Shown here one piece after another: positions 42,206-50,750 of a stretch of DNA of 64,000 bases. The notes below the pieces were generated by a model that saw only the letters and a program-made list of their open reading frames with translations, was not told the origin of the DNA and searched no databases. This DNA comes from Acetoanaerobium sticklandii. Lineage in GTDB: Bacteria; Bacillota; Clostridia; Peptostreptococcales; Filifactoraceae. The stretch covers positions 2,651,462-2,715,461 of the forward strand of contig NC_014614.1 of NCBI RefSeq assembly GCF_000196455.1, in the 5' to 3' direction. The position numbers were made by a program, and so were the translations under genes. Each line of letters starts with the position of its first letter. Positions within the stretch are counted from its first letter, which is position 1.

Positions 42206-43531
42206 TTACTCCCTCATGTGGGCTACATTGTGAAATAACTGGAACTGTCCAAGCCATGTCAGAGGAACCATACCTGTTTCTCCATGTCTGTGCTTTGCAA
42301 TAATAACCTCTGCTATGTTTTTTTGGTCTGAATCCTCATGATAGTATTCATCTCTGTATAGAAACATCACAAGGTCAGCATCCTGCTCTATTGCTCCTGA
42401 TTCTCTCAGGTCAGATAGTATAGGTCTATGATCCGAACGCTGCTCTGGGGCACGCGATAGCTGAGATAGAGCTATTACTGGACATTCTAATTCTTTCGCT
42501 AATATTTTTAGTGAACGCGATATCTTCGATATTTCTTGCTGACGACTTTCTCCTTTTGAATCTGACTCCATAAGCTGAAGGTAATCGATAAGAACCATAT
42601 CTAGTCCTTTTTCCATTTTAAGCCTTCTGCATTTTGACCTTAGCTCTACTACGCTTATTCCTGGAGTATCATCTATATAAATATCTGTCTTGGAAAGAAC
42701 TTCCATTGCAGTTATGACCTTTGGCCATTCTTCCTCATCCAGATTTCCATTTTTAAGCTTATTTAGCTCAACTCTACTCTCTGCTGCTATCATCCTTTGA
42801 ATGAGCTGTTCTTTACTCATCTCCATAGAAAATAGAGCTACTTTACAGCTATCCTTAAGAGCTGCATTGTGAGCAATATTTAACGCAAAAGCAGTTTTTC
42901 CCATAGCTGGTCTAGCTGCAATAAGCACTAAATCGGTTTTTTGAAGCCCATTGGTTTTTCTGTCTAAATCTATAAAGCCAGTAGTAAGGCCTGTAATACT
43001 TCCTTTATTTCTATACAGCTCTTCCAATATTTCGTATGCGCTTAGCAGCACCTGTGAAATAGCCGCCATGCTCTTTTGACTTTTAGATTGTGATATATCA
43101 AATATGCTTTTTTCAGCCTGTTCTAGTAAGTCAGCTACTTCATCTTCTCCTGCATAGCTTCGCTCCATTATAAAGCCTGATGCTTTTATAAGCTTACGTA
43201 GTATGGATTTTTCTTTTACTATTTCTGCATACTTGCTTACATGACGAGTAAAGTCAGGAGCAGTAGAAAGCCCAGTAAGATAAGTGATTCCTCCTACCAT
43301 ATCCAGAGATGATCTCTTTTTTAAGCCTTCTGACAAGGTTATAAGGTCTATAGGCTCGCTTTTTTTGTACAAATCCATCATGCAGTGGAATATCTCTTTG
43401 TGAGCATCCTTATAAAAATCATCCTCTTGAAGTACATCACTTACTACAAGCATTGCTTCTCTATCAATTAAAACACTTCCAAGAACTGATTGCTCAGCTT
43501 GGATGGAATGAGGCGGTAATTTCCCCTCCAT
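42206..43531 (-). CDS. dnaB: replicative DNA helicase DnaB
   Basis: 441 residues, full length. N-terminal domain (HSIQAEQSVLGSVLID), then the RecA-type motor: GLTTGFIDLDRKTNGLQKTDLVLIAARPAMGKTAFALNIA with Walker A, and LIDYLQLM (Walker B), SRSLKILAKELECPVIALSQLSR, SGAIEQDADLVMFLYRDEYY. The hexameric helicase at replication forks, loaded by the DnaD/DnaI-like proteins at 34.3-36.6 kb. ATG 43531 behind AGGAGG; rplI is 24 bp upstream, the usual rplI-dnaB arrangement. Confidence 0.98.
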   Translation of the reverse strand: MEGKLPPHSIQAEQSVLGSVLIDREAMLVVSDVLQEDDFYKDAHKEIFHCMMDLYKKSEPIDLITLSEGLKKRSSLDMVGGITYLTGLSTAPDFTRHVSKYAEIVKEKSILRKLIKASGFIMERSYAGEDEVADLLEQAEKSIFDISQSKSQKSMAAISQVLLSAYEILEELYRNKGSITGLTTGFIDLDRKTNGLQKTDLVLIAARPAMGKTAFALNIAHNAALKDSCKVALFSMEMSKEQLIQRMIAAESRVELNKLKNGNLDEEEWPKVITAMEVLSKTDIYIDDTPGISVVELRSKCRRLKMEKGLDMVLIDYLQLMESDSKGESRQQEISKISRSLKILAKELECPVIALSQLSRAPEQRSDHRPILSDLRESGAIEQDADLVMFLYRDEYYHEDSDQKNIAEVIIAKHRHGETGMVPLTWLGQFQLFHNVAHMRE

Positions 43532-43555
43532 AAGCCTACCTCCTGGATAAGTTGA

Positions 43556-44005
43556 TTAATCCTTTTGCTTTACTTCTACGCGAAACTCAGCAGTAACATT
43601 TTGATGAAGCTTAACTGGAACTGTGTGAGACCCAAGCATTTTTATGTGATCATCTAATAGGATTTTTCTCTTATCTATATCAATTTTATGTTCCTTATTT
43701 AGTCTTTCTGCTATGTCCTTTGATGTAATTGAGCCAAATAATTTGCCCCCATCTCCAGCTTTTGAATACATAGTTACAGTTATAGCTTTTAGCTTTTCTG
43801 CTAAATCCTTAGCATCTTGCTCTTCTTTTTGTTTTTTTAAGCTTTCAGCTGTTTTTTGTTGATTCAAATCGTTTATTGAGCTTGCTGTAGCTTCCTTTGC
43901 CACTCCTTTTGGAATTAAAAAGTTACGTGCATAGCCATCGCTTACTTCCTTCATTTCGCCTTTTTTAGCTGTTCCCTTTACGTCCTTTAAAAATATAACT
44001 TTCAT
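43556..44005 (-). CDS. rplI: ribosomal protein L9
   Basis: 149 residues; the N-terminal rRNA-binding domain reads MKVIFLKDVKGTAKKGEMKEVSDGYARNFLIPKGVA, the L9 signature, followed by the long connecting helix and a C-terminal domain. It follows gdpP with no gap (stop and start adjacent), giving the conserved order gdpP-rplI-dnaB. Confidence 0.98.
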   Translation of the reverse strand: MKVIFLKDVKGTAKKGEMKEVSDGYARNFLIPKGVAKEATASSINDLNQQKTAESLKKQKEEQDAKDLAEKLKAITVTMYSKAGDGGKLFGSITSKDIAERLNKEHKIDIDKRKILLDDHIKMLGSHTVPVKLHQNVTAEFRVEVKQKD

Positions 44006-45991
44006 CTATTCTTCCTCCTTTAAAAATTCCATTATTAGCTCTTCTACTTTTTCTACTGCTTCTTCTGTTGATACATCCTTAAGCTGGGCTCCTGCAGTAT
44101 CTATATGCCCTCCTCCGCCTAGTTTTTCCATCAGCATGTGAACATTGACATCGGATAGTGACCTAGCACTTATAAATACTAGTCCATCGCTTCTTTTTGC
44201 TACTGTAAATGAAGCTTTTACTCCCCTGATGTTGAGCAGTTCATCTGCTATCTGAGCGGCAATTAAAGATGGGTTTTCAAGGTTTTCAGGACAAGAAGTA
44301 ATTGCAATGCTTCCTCCCAAAATTTTCGCATTTTTTATTCCTTCAGCTTTTACTAGGAAACTATCTAAATCTCCTTGAAAAAGCTGCTTAACAGCTATGG
44401 TATCCGCTCCAAATTTTCTTAAAAACGCAGCGGCTTCAAAGGTTCTAACCCCTGTTTTAAAAGTGAAGTTCTTTGTGTCTAGCGTAATTCCCGAAAGCAA
44501 TGATTCTGCAATCAAGGTATCTATATATGGTCTATCCTTTACATACTGGATTAGCTCTGTGACCATTTCACTCGCAGAGGATGCATAGGTTTCATGATAC
44601 ACAAGCACAGCTTTATCAATAAACTCGACTCCTCTTCTATGATGGTCAATAAGCACTATTCTTTCTGAGATATCAAGTAGTGCAGGATGCTCTGTAAAAC
44701 TCGGTCTATGAGTATCTACAACAATTAATAGAGTCGAAGGAGTCATTACCCTAAGAGCTTCTTCTTTTGCCATAAATACACTCTTAAAATTATCGTTTGC
44801 TTTTAATCTATCATAAAGCACATCTATAGATGAGTTTGGATGGTCTAAAACTATATGGGCTTTTTTACTAAGCATCTTACAAATTCCATACATACCTATA
44901 GCCGAGCCCATAGAATCTAGATCTGGGTTATGATGCCCCATAATGATTACAGATTCACTCTCATTTATTAAGTCTCTAAGCGCATGAGCAATAATTCTTG
45001 CTTTTACTCTAGTTTTCTTTTCTACAGCCTTGGATCTTCCTCCATAGAAAATAGAGCGCTCATCTCTTCTTATTACCGCTTGGTCTCCACCTCTTCCTAG
45101 AGCTAAGTCCAGCGAGGTTATAGAGTTTTTGTAGGTTGATGATAAGTCGCTTGCCATAGAAGCTGCCCCTATGCTCAGAGTAAGCGGTAGAGAGTTTCCA
45201 TGGTCTATCTTTCTAATTTCATCCAAAATAGAAAATTTATCAGCTTCTAAATCACCCAATGCTTTTTCATCCATAAATGCCAGATATTTGTCCTTGGTAA
45301 TTTTTCTAAATGCACCTGAATGCTTATTTGTCCATAGCTTAATAGTTCGTTCTACCTCTGCCTCTATTATTGGTCTTACATCCTCTGATGCTGAATCCAG
45401 AACCTCGTCAAAGCTGTCTACTTGAAGATTTATGATAACTGGCTTGACCATTTCATAGGCGGTTTTTAATTCATTGAACTCTGTTACATCAAAGAAATAA
45501 AGTGCAAATGATTTCTCATGATTTTCATTTTCTATGATGTTGTATTTTATATCAAAGATTTTATTTCCAATTTGAGTATGGGTCTGCATATTAGTAGTGT
45601 CTGATTTTGTAAAGTTATCGAGCATTATAGAAGGTACTACCTCATCGATAGGCTTTTCTATCATATCATTTTGCTTTACTAGCTTACTGAATTTTCCATT
45701 ATACCAAGTCAGATTTCCAGTATTGTTAAGTATACATAAAGGAAGTGGAAAATCTATAAGGGTCTGCTTTGCAGTTTTGTCCATATCCATGGATAAGGTT
45801 TCTATATACTCCACCCACTGAAGATTTCTCTTTGAAATAATCTTGTGGTTATAGTAAATGAGATACAAAAGCAGCAAAAGAGCAGCAGAGCCTATATATA
45901 GGTTAAAATACAGTAAAGTAATGCTTAGAATTCCTATAATAAGAAGATAGGCTTTTGATTCAGGTATATTTATCTTAAGGCTAGTTTTCAT
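44006..45991 (-). CDS. gdpP: c-di-AMP phosphodiesterase GdpP (YybT)
   Basis: 661 residues: two membrane segments (about 10-50), a PAS domain, a degenerate GGDEF domain (around 175-305, no GGDEF motif), then DHH/DHHA1: VIIMGHHNPDLDSMGSAIGM, LIVVDTHRP, VLIDHHRRG and GGGGHIDTAGAQL. It hydrolyses cyclic di-AMP to pApA, which controls potassium and cell-wall homeostasis. ATG 45991 behind GGGAGG. Confidence 0.97.
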   Translation of the reverse strand: MKTSLKINIPESKAYLLIIGILSITLLYFNLYIGSAALLLLLYLIYYNHKIISKRNLQWVEYIETLSMDMDKTAKQTLIDFPLPLCILNNTGNLTWYNGKFSKLVKQNDMIEKPIDEVVPSIMLDNFTKSDTTNMQTHTQIGNKIFDIKYNIIENENHEKSFALYFFDVTEFNELKTAYEMVKPVIINLQVDSFDEVLDSASEDVRPIIEAEVERTIKLWTNKHSGAFRKITKDKYLAFMDEKALGDLEADKFSILDEIRKIDHGNSLPLTLSIGAASMASDLSSTYKNSITSLDLALGRGGDQAVIRRDERSIFYGGRSKAVEKKTRVKARIIAHALRDLINESESVIIMGHHNPDLDSMGSAIGMYGICKMLSKKAHIVLDHPNSSIDVLYDRLKANDNFKSVFMAKEEALRVMTPSTLLIVVDTHRPSFTEHPALLDISERIVLIDHHRRGVEFIDKAVLVYHETYASSASEMVTELIQYVKDRPYIDTLIAESLLSGITLDTKNFTFKTGVRTFEAAAFLRKFGADTIAVKQLFQGDLDSFLVKAEGIKNAKILGGSIAITSCPENLENPSLIAAQIADELLNIRGVKASFTVAKRSDGLVFISARSLSDVNVHMLMEKLGGGGHIDTAGAQLKDVSTEEAVEKVEELIMEFLKEEE

Positions 45992-46006
45992 TACATTCCT
46001 CCCAAG

Positions 46007-46963
46007 CTATCTTTTTAATCTTCTAAAATTAAATACAGCATCTGCAAATCCTATTATTGATATAAAACTAGATACGGGCAGTAGTACAATCAGCAGAAGA
46101 ATATAAATAGTCTTTGCACTTTTATTTAGCTTAGCATGTTTAAAGAAATATCCTATCACTGCTATCCCTTGCAAGAAGAATAAAAGTATAAAAATAGCAG
46201 CCATATTTAAAACTAAGGTTTCATAATAAGGATAATTAAAATATCCAGAAACCAAAGTAAGCAGATAAATAATCAGCACACCAAGAGATATATTCCCTGG
46301 CATAGAAAATTCTGTGATGCTCGCCACATGGTTTTTATCACCAGTTCTTCGTATTATAAGAGCTGACATATAATAGTTCAAAAACGACATAATGAGCGTA
46401 GAGCCAATTATTATAGAAGGGAAAAACAGCTTAACTGAGCTAAGGATTTCTTCTACATTAGGTTTTTTTACATTCGGAATTTCTTTTATAATCTCATATT
46501 GAAGATTGAGAGATTCTCTAAGTATTGCAAGTATGCTGTCTAAAATATCTATACTGAGAAATAACGAAAGCACTTGCATAAAAACTACTGTAGTAAAGGT
46601 CATAGCTAGAAATCCATAAAATACACTCTCAAAAGCAGGACGCTTTTCTCTCATAAAAAAGCCTATGCATACCCCTGGAATGAGAAATACTAAAAGAGCA
46701 GAAAAAGCAGTTATGGGGTGAATAAAAAATCCTAAAATAACTGTCGTTGTAACTGCGCTTAATAATCCATAATACATTTTGTTTCTGTAGGTAGTTATAA
46801 TTACAGGCACAGATGTAAATAGCGATAGAAACGATAAAAACGGCACATAAGTACCTATTAATATGAATATTACTCCTATCACGGTAAGTAATGAGGACTC
46901 TATAAGACTTTTCCTATTAAAATCTATATTTTTTTTCTTTGGTTTTGGTTCTTGCAACAGCAT
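46007..46963 (-). CDS. YybS family membrane protein (DUF2232)
   Basis: 318 residues, about eight hydrophobic segments; a DUF2232-type polytopic protein, as usually found immediately upstream of gdpP. Contains PITAFSALLVFLIPGVCIGFFMREKR and FLNYYMSALIIRRTG. Role unknown, perhaps a transporter S-component-like protein. Start uncertain: ATG 46963 is close to AGGAG, while TTG 46957 is at standard spacing. Confidence 0.85.
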   Translation of the reverse strand: MLLQEPKPKKKNIDFNRKSLIESSLLTVIGVIFILIGTYVPFLSFLSLFTSVPVIITTYRNKMYYGLLSAVTTTVILGFFIHPITAFSALLVFLIPGVCIGFFMREKRPAFESVFYGFLAMTFTTVVFMQVLSLFLSIDILDSILAILRESLNLQYEIIKEIPNVKKPNVEEILSSVKLFFPSIIIGSTLIMSFLNYYMSALIIRRTGDKNHVASITEFSMPGNISLGVLIIYLLTLVSGYFNYPYYETLVLNMAAIFILLFFLQGIAVIGYFFKHAKLNKSAKTIYILLLIVLLPVSSFISIIGFADAVFNFRRLKR

Positions 46964-47115
46964 CAGCTCCTAAAGTAGTCTATCAAGATATTATACCATA
47001 AACCAGATAGAGTAAAAATAGTTCTAAAATCTAGAGGATATATGAGTTGTTAGCTGATGAAATTTTTATCTTTGCGTATAAATCTATTCTTCAAGTCTAA
47101 TGATTTATTCTGATA

Positions 47116-47751
47116 CTACCTAATAAAGCTCATAGCAACCTTTTTCTCTTGGTCTGGCTTCAATTCTTTAGCCTCTTTTGTATCCATTAATTTCATCATA
47201 TATGCCATGTTTTTACCAAGTATTCTCATAATTTGCATTCCTTCTTCATCTTGAAGAGCATCACCAGGTTTGCTTCCATGTATTACATTCCAGTAGTTAG
47301 ATGAAGGAACCATCATCTCAGCATAGTTTAAGTAGTTGTTAAGCTGGTTAAATGCAGGAACTCCTCCAGAGCGTCTAACTGCAACTACACTTGCTCCCAC
47401 CTTATGTCTTAACAGGTTTCCATTTGCACTAGACACATAAAATGCTCTATCTAAAAACGATTTCATAGTACCTGCAACAGCAGAAAAGTATACTGGTGAA
47501 CCTAGTATTACTCCATCTGCTTCTTTCATTAGCTGAATATAGCTGTTTACTTCATCGTCTTTCATTATACACTGCTCATCTTTTGATTTATAGCAAGCAC
47601 CACATGCCATACATCCTCTTATAGCTTTATTTCCAACATGAACGATTTCTACTTCTATCCCTTGGCTTTCAAGTTCATCTGCTACAAGCTTTATAGCATG
47701 ATAAGTATTACCTTCTTTTTTAGGGCTACCATTAAATGCTACTACTTTCAT
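47116..47751 (-). CDS. NADPH-dependent FMN reductase / flavodoxin-fold protein
   Basis: 211 residues. VVAFNGSPKKEGNTYHAI is the FMN-phosphate loop of the iron-sulfur flavoprotein family, followed by GCMACGACYKSKDEQCIMKDD, a Cys-rich segment that could hold an iron-sulfur cluster, and GVILGSPVYFSAVAGTMKSFLDR. Probably a flavin-dependent reductase of quinones or metals. ATG 47751 behind AAAGGAGG. It lies downstream of the rpsR terminator, so is separately transcribed. Confidence 0.9.
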   Translation of the reverse strand: MKVVAFNGSPKKEGNTYHAIKLVADELESQGIEVEIVHVGNKAIRGCMACGACYKSKDEQCIMKDDEVNSYIQLMKEADGVILGSPVYFSAVAGTMKSFLDRAFYVSSANGNLLRHKVGASVVAVRRSGGVPAFNQLNNYLNYAEMMVPSSNYWNVIHGSKPGDALQDEEGMQIMRILGKNMAYMMKLMDTKEAKELKPDQEKKVAMSFIR

Positions 47752-47787
47752 TTTTCTGCCTCCTTTAATAATTAAATTATAATTAGA

Positions 47788-47818
47788 AAAAAACCCAAAT
47801 CTCTCAGATTTGGGTTTG
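47788..47818 (-). terminator. terminator of the rpsF-ssb-rpsR operon
   Basis: Minus-strand AAACCCAAATCT, loop GAG, AGATTTGGGTTT followed by TTTTCT; a 12-bp perfect stem just after the rpsR stop codon. Confidence 0.92.
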
Positions 47819-47822
47819 GTAT

Positions 47823-48059
47823 TTAGTCTACAACATATGGTAAAAGAGCGATATTTCTTGATCTTTTTATAGCTAAAGTAAGTTTTCTTTGAGCTTTAGC
47901 TGATGTACCAGTAATTCTTCTTGGAAGAATCTTACCTCTTTCAGAGATATATTTCTTTAGTAGATTTACATCTTTGTAGTCTATCATATTTATTTTTTTA
48001 CCCGCGAACGGATCAACTTTTTTTCTTCTTCTTCTTGCATTTCCTTTTTGCATAGCCAT
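47823..48059 (-). CDS. rpsR: ribosomal protein S18
   Basis: 78 residues; IDYKDVNLLKKYISERGKILPRRITGTSAKAQRKLTLAIKRSRNIALLPY is the S18 core that binds S6 and 16S rRNA. ATG 48059 behind GAAGGAGGG. Third gene of the rpsF operon. Confidence 0.98.
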   Translation of the reverse strand: MAMQKGNARRRRKKVDPFAGKKINMIDYKDVNLLKKYISERGKILPRRITGTSAKAQRKLTLAIKRSRNIALLPYVVD

Positions 48060-48095
48060 CTTTTTTCCCTCCTTCTTTAAGGTAATAAAACTGGC

Positions 48096-48545
48096 TTAAA
48101 ATGGTACGTCATCATCATCCAGAGCACGGAATCCATCTGAATCTAAACCCTCAGGTTCAAAAACATTGTCATTTTGATTGCTAGAAGCACTTCTAAAAGA
48201 TGAATTACTCGTTCTCTCACTTTTGTCGCCCCATTCCAGTATCTGAACATTCTCGGCAACAATCTCAGTGATATACCTTTTTTCGCCTTCCTTTGTATCA
48301 TAGGTTCTATTTTGGATAGAGCCTTTTACAGCAGCTAGTCTTCCCTTAGCAAGATAGTTGGCACAGTATTCAGCGCTTTTTCCCCATACTACTATGTTAA
48401 AAAAGTCTGTCTGTTTTTGACCATCTTTACCAGTAAAAGCTCTGTCTACCGCAATGGAAAAGGTGGTGAGAGCATTTCCTGTTGAAGGAATGTATCTTAA
48501 TTCCGGATCCCTTGTGAGTCTTCCTATAAGTATTACACTGTTCAT
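48096..48545 (-). CDS. ssb: single-stranded DNA-binding protein
   Basis: 149 residues from ATG 48545 (MNSVILIGRLTRDPELRY); a TTG codon just before it is not the start. OB-fold with FFNIVVWGKSAEYCANYLAKG and VKGSIQNRTYD, a flexible linker, and the protein-interaction tail DDDVPF. Essential for replication; the conserved location between rpsF and rpsR supports it. Confidence 0.98.
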   Translation of the reverse strand: MNSVILIGRLTRDPELRYIPSTGNALTTFSIAVDRAFTGKDGQKQTDFFNIVVWGKSAEYCANYLAKGRLAAVKGSIQNRTYDTKEGEKRYITEIVAENVQILEWGDKSERTSNSSFRSASSNQNDNVFEPEGLDSDGFRALDDDDVPF

Positions 48546-48573
48546 CAATATCCCACCTTACTTTGTATCGTTA

Positions 48574-48861
48574 TTATTTTTCGTCAAGCTTTACGATCAT
48601 GTGACGAATTGCGTTATCCATAATCTTTAGGTTTCTATCGATTTCTTTAGGAACTTCAGTAGTTGACTTGAAGTTGATAAGAACATAGTAACCCTCTGTA
48701 AGTTTTTCGATTTCATAGGCTAACTTTCTAGTTCCCCATGTATCTACTTTTACTACCTCTCCGCTAGACTCGATGATGCCTTTAACTTTGTCAAGGACAG
48801 CAGTTTTAGCTTCTTCTTCTAGGTTTGGTCTAAGAACATAGATTAATTCATAATTTCTCAT
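48574..48861 (-). CDS. rpsF: ribosomal protein S6
   Basis: 95 residues: MRNYELIYVLRPNLEEEAKTAVLDKVKGIIESSGEVVKVDTWGTRKLAYEI and YVLINFKSTTEVPKEIDRNLKI, standard S6. ATG 48861 behind GGGAGGTGAAATGTA. Leads the rpsF-ssb-rpsR operon. Confidence 0.98.
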   Translation of the reverse strand: MRNYELIYVLRPNLEEEAKTAVLDKVKGIIESSGEVVKVDTWGTRKLAYEIEKLTEGYYVLINFKSTTEVPKEIDRNLKIMDNAIRHMIVKLDEK

Positions 48862-48882
48862 TACATTTCACCTCCCTTTGGA

Positions 48883-48907
48883 CTGTACGGCTCTAACGTT
48901 AGAGCAG
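48883..48907 (-). promoter_or_regulatory. S6:S18-binding leader motif (autoregulatory)
   Basis: In the rpsF leader (minus strand) a stem CTCTAAC/GTTAGAG, closed below by CTG/CAG, has a bulge CCGTA on its 3' side. A helix with a 3' bulge containing CCG is the published layout of the S6:S18-binding mRNA motif that represses rpsF operons. Identified by eye. Confidence 0.55.
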
Positions 48908-48991
48908 AAAGATGAGACAAGTATTAAATCTCATACTAATCTATAATATCAGCTTTCATAGCAAAAAGCAATTTTTTTGAACTTAAGCAGA

Positions 48992-49192
48992 TTATTTTTT
49001 TGCTTCATCCTTGCTTATATGTTTTTTGAGTCTTCTCTCAAGCTCAGCTCTTTCTATCCAAAGCTGCTTGTCACACGTGAAACACTTTATGCGAAAATCC
49101 ATGCCAATACGCATGATTTCAAAGGTGTTACCTCCACAAGGATGGTTTTTCTTAAGCTCTACAACATCTCCAATTTCAAATTTTATAGGCAT
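48992..49192 (-). CDS. DUF951 family protein
   Basis: 66 residues: FEIGDVVELKKNHPCGGNTFEIMRIGMDFRIKCFTCDKQLWIERAELERRLK, the DUF951 sequence found near rpsF in many Firmicutes. Two cysteine pairs hint at a zinc-ribbon or SH3-like fold binding nucleic acid; function unknown. A parS-like site is inside the gene. Confidence 0.92.
   Translation of the reverse strand: MPIKFEIGDVVELKKNHPCGGNTFEIMRIGMDFRIKCFTCDKQLWIERAELERRLKKHISKDEAKK
49069..49084. other. candidate parS site 2
   Basis: TGTCACACGTGAAACA matches the ParB/Spo0J site TGTTTCACGTGAAACA at 14 of 16 positions. It lies in the DUF951 gene, about 15 kb from oriC, within the region where chromosomal parS sites cluster in Firmicutes. Confidence 0.65.
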
Positions 49193-49224
49193 GAAAATCT
49201 TCCTCTCTTTAGATAAAAGGCTAC

Positions 49225-49473
49225 CTACTTCGGATAATGCACTACTACACTTAAATCCGGCATTATTTCGAATATACCCTTTACATCTATATTATATTTT
49301 TCCATAACTTCTATTACCTTGTCCATAAGAGTCCCGTTAAACTTTATAGATATCCCACAGCTCTTGTCTATTTGTCTTGGAGTAGGAATTACCATTATTT
49401 TTATATCAGCTTTTTTTAGCATCTGCTCAGCAAACATAGCGTGGTGAGTTGATGCAAAACTTATTACATACAT
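49225..49473 (-). CDS. DUF3343 family protein (putative Se/S carrier-like)
   Basis: 82 residues, YVISFASTHHAMFAEQMLKKADIKIMVIPTPRQIDKSCGISIKF; the DUF3343 pattern with a conserved SCGI. Usually found beside yedF and a cysteine desulfurase-like gene in anaerobes, so thought to carry sulfur or selenium; not proven. Three bases separate it from yedF. Confidence 0.9.
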   Translation of the reverse strand: MYVISFASTHHAMFAEQMLKKADIKIMVIPTPRQIDKSCGISIKFNGTLMDKVIEVMEKYNIDVKGIFEIMPDLSVVVHYPK

Positions 49474-49476
49474 AAT

Positions 49477-50088
49477 CTAAACCGCCAATCTATTTGGATT
49501 TTGCTTTAAGGCTTCTACTATGTCATACATGTTAGCTACTCTTCCAACAGCTAAATTGCCCTTTATATTGTAAAAATCTAGGCAGGTTCCACAAGATAAT
49601 ATTTCTACGCCCTCTGCTTCCATTTTTTTAAGGTTTTCAATAGCTTCTTCATTTTCTGCTGTTAGCTTAACTCCGCTGTTAATAAAAAGCATCTTTTTAG
49701 GATAAGGCTTTGTTTCACTAAGAGTATATATAAAGCCTTTCATAAGAATCTTTCCTAGCTCTTCATCTCCACTTCCAAGCAGATTTGAGCCTATAAGTAC
49801 TACCTCATTTTGAGCTTCTATTTTAATTTCTTCTAATTCTTGCTCGTTTGATTGACGAGTAGAACCTTCTTTTGTTTTTATAAAAGTGATTTTGAATAGA
49901 TTTTCTTCTTCCTTTAGCTCCACAGCCATCTCAAGTGAAGCTGCTAGCTTCAGTAAGTTTTCTTTAGCTGTTTTATTGTCAACTGTAACCTCTAAAGCTC
50001 CCTTTTCTATGCCTTCTAGCTCTTGCTTGGTTTTTATGACAGGCATAGGACAAGCCATTTTTTCACAGTTTAATTTTTTAATCTCCAT
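49477..50088 (-). CDS. yedF: YedF-type sulfurtransferase-like protein
   Basis: 203 residues: an N-terminal TusA/SirA domain (NCEKMACPMPVIKTKQELEGI, with the CPxP motif holding a catalytic Cys) and a C-terminal DsrE-like domain (VLIGSNLLGSGDEELGKILMKGF, EILSCGTCLDFYN). This two-domain form is the one linked to selenium metabolism in anaerobes. ATG 50088 behind GGAGAACGAGATT. Confidence 0.92.
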   Translation of the reverse strand: MEIKKLNCEKMACPMPVIKTKQELEGIEKGALEVTVDNKTAKENLLKLAASLEMAVELKEEENLFKITFIKTKEGSTRQSNEQELEEIKIEAQNEVVLIGSNLLGSGDEELGKILMKGFIYTLSETKPYPKKMLFINSGVKLTAENEEAIENLKKMEAEGVEILSCGTCLDFYNIKGNLAVGRVANMYDIVEALKQNPNRLAV

Positions 50089-50199
50089 AATCTCGTTCTC
50101 CTTTTAATATACTCTAAATATAAAAAATGGTTAACATATCTCATTGATAAGCTTTTCATGTTAGCTTCAAGCTATGAATTTCTAGCATTAGCTTAATAT

Positions 50200-50748
50200 C
50201 TAAAGCTTGGTAAATATATCAAAGATAAAGTTATACGAGTAGAAATATTTTAAAAGCCTCGTATTTGTGAGTAGCTCATGAATCTCACTGCCCATCTGCT
50301 TTTGAATTATAGGGTCTATTAAGGCTACCAAAATCATAATATAAAGTATGGATTTAAATAACCCAAAGACTAGACCTAAATTTTTATCTATCCATTTTAG
50401 AGATTTTTTATTAAAAAAGCTATGAAGGGTATAGAAAACTATATTTATGAGTATAGACACTACTATAAACAAGCTAACTGCCAAAACCTTAGGGTCCAAA
50501 TCCAAAGCTTGATACCAAAATACAGAAATTATTTTAGTAATCAGCTCATGCATTATTAGCTGATACCTCTCATAGAATACACTTGTGATTATTTCATCTG
50601 CAAAGTTGATGTAAATAAATCTAGTTAAAATTATACTCACAATAAATCTTATGCTTAAAAACAAGGACTTAGAAAAGCCTGCACTATAGCCTCTTATTAT
50701 ATGGTAGGTCATAAATACAAGTATTGCTATATCTATTTTACTTATCAT
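50200..50748 (-). CDS. CvpA-family membrane protein
   Basis: 182 residues, four membrane segments starting ISKIDIAILVFMTYHIIRGYSAGFSKSLFLSIRFIVSIIL, the CvpA opening (colicin V production family). In Firmicutes this type of protein lies near the origin, often beside the WalRK locus. Role unknown. It follows the beta-propeller gene by 2 bp. Confidence 0.85.
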   Translation of the reverse strand: MISKIDIAILVFMTYHIIRGYSAGFSKSLFLSIRFIVSIILTRFIYINFADEIITSVFYERYQLIMHELITKIISVFWYQALDLDPKVLAVSLFIVVSILINIVFYTLHSFFNKKSLKWIDKNLGLVFGLFKSILYIMILVALIDPIIQKQMGSEIHELLTNTRLLKYFYSYNFIFDIFTKL

Positions 50749-50750
50749 TG

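Noticed and set aside
49011..49307. 98-codon plus-strand frame over DUF951
   Set aside because: The DUF951 gene on the minus strand has a ribosome site and a clear family match.
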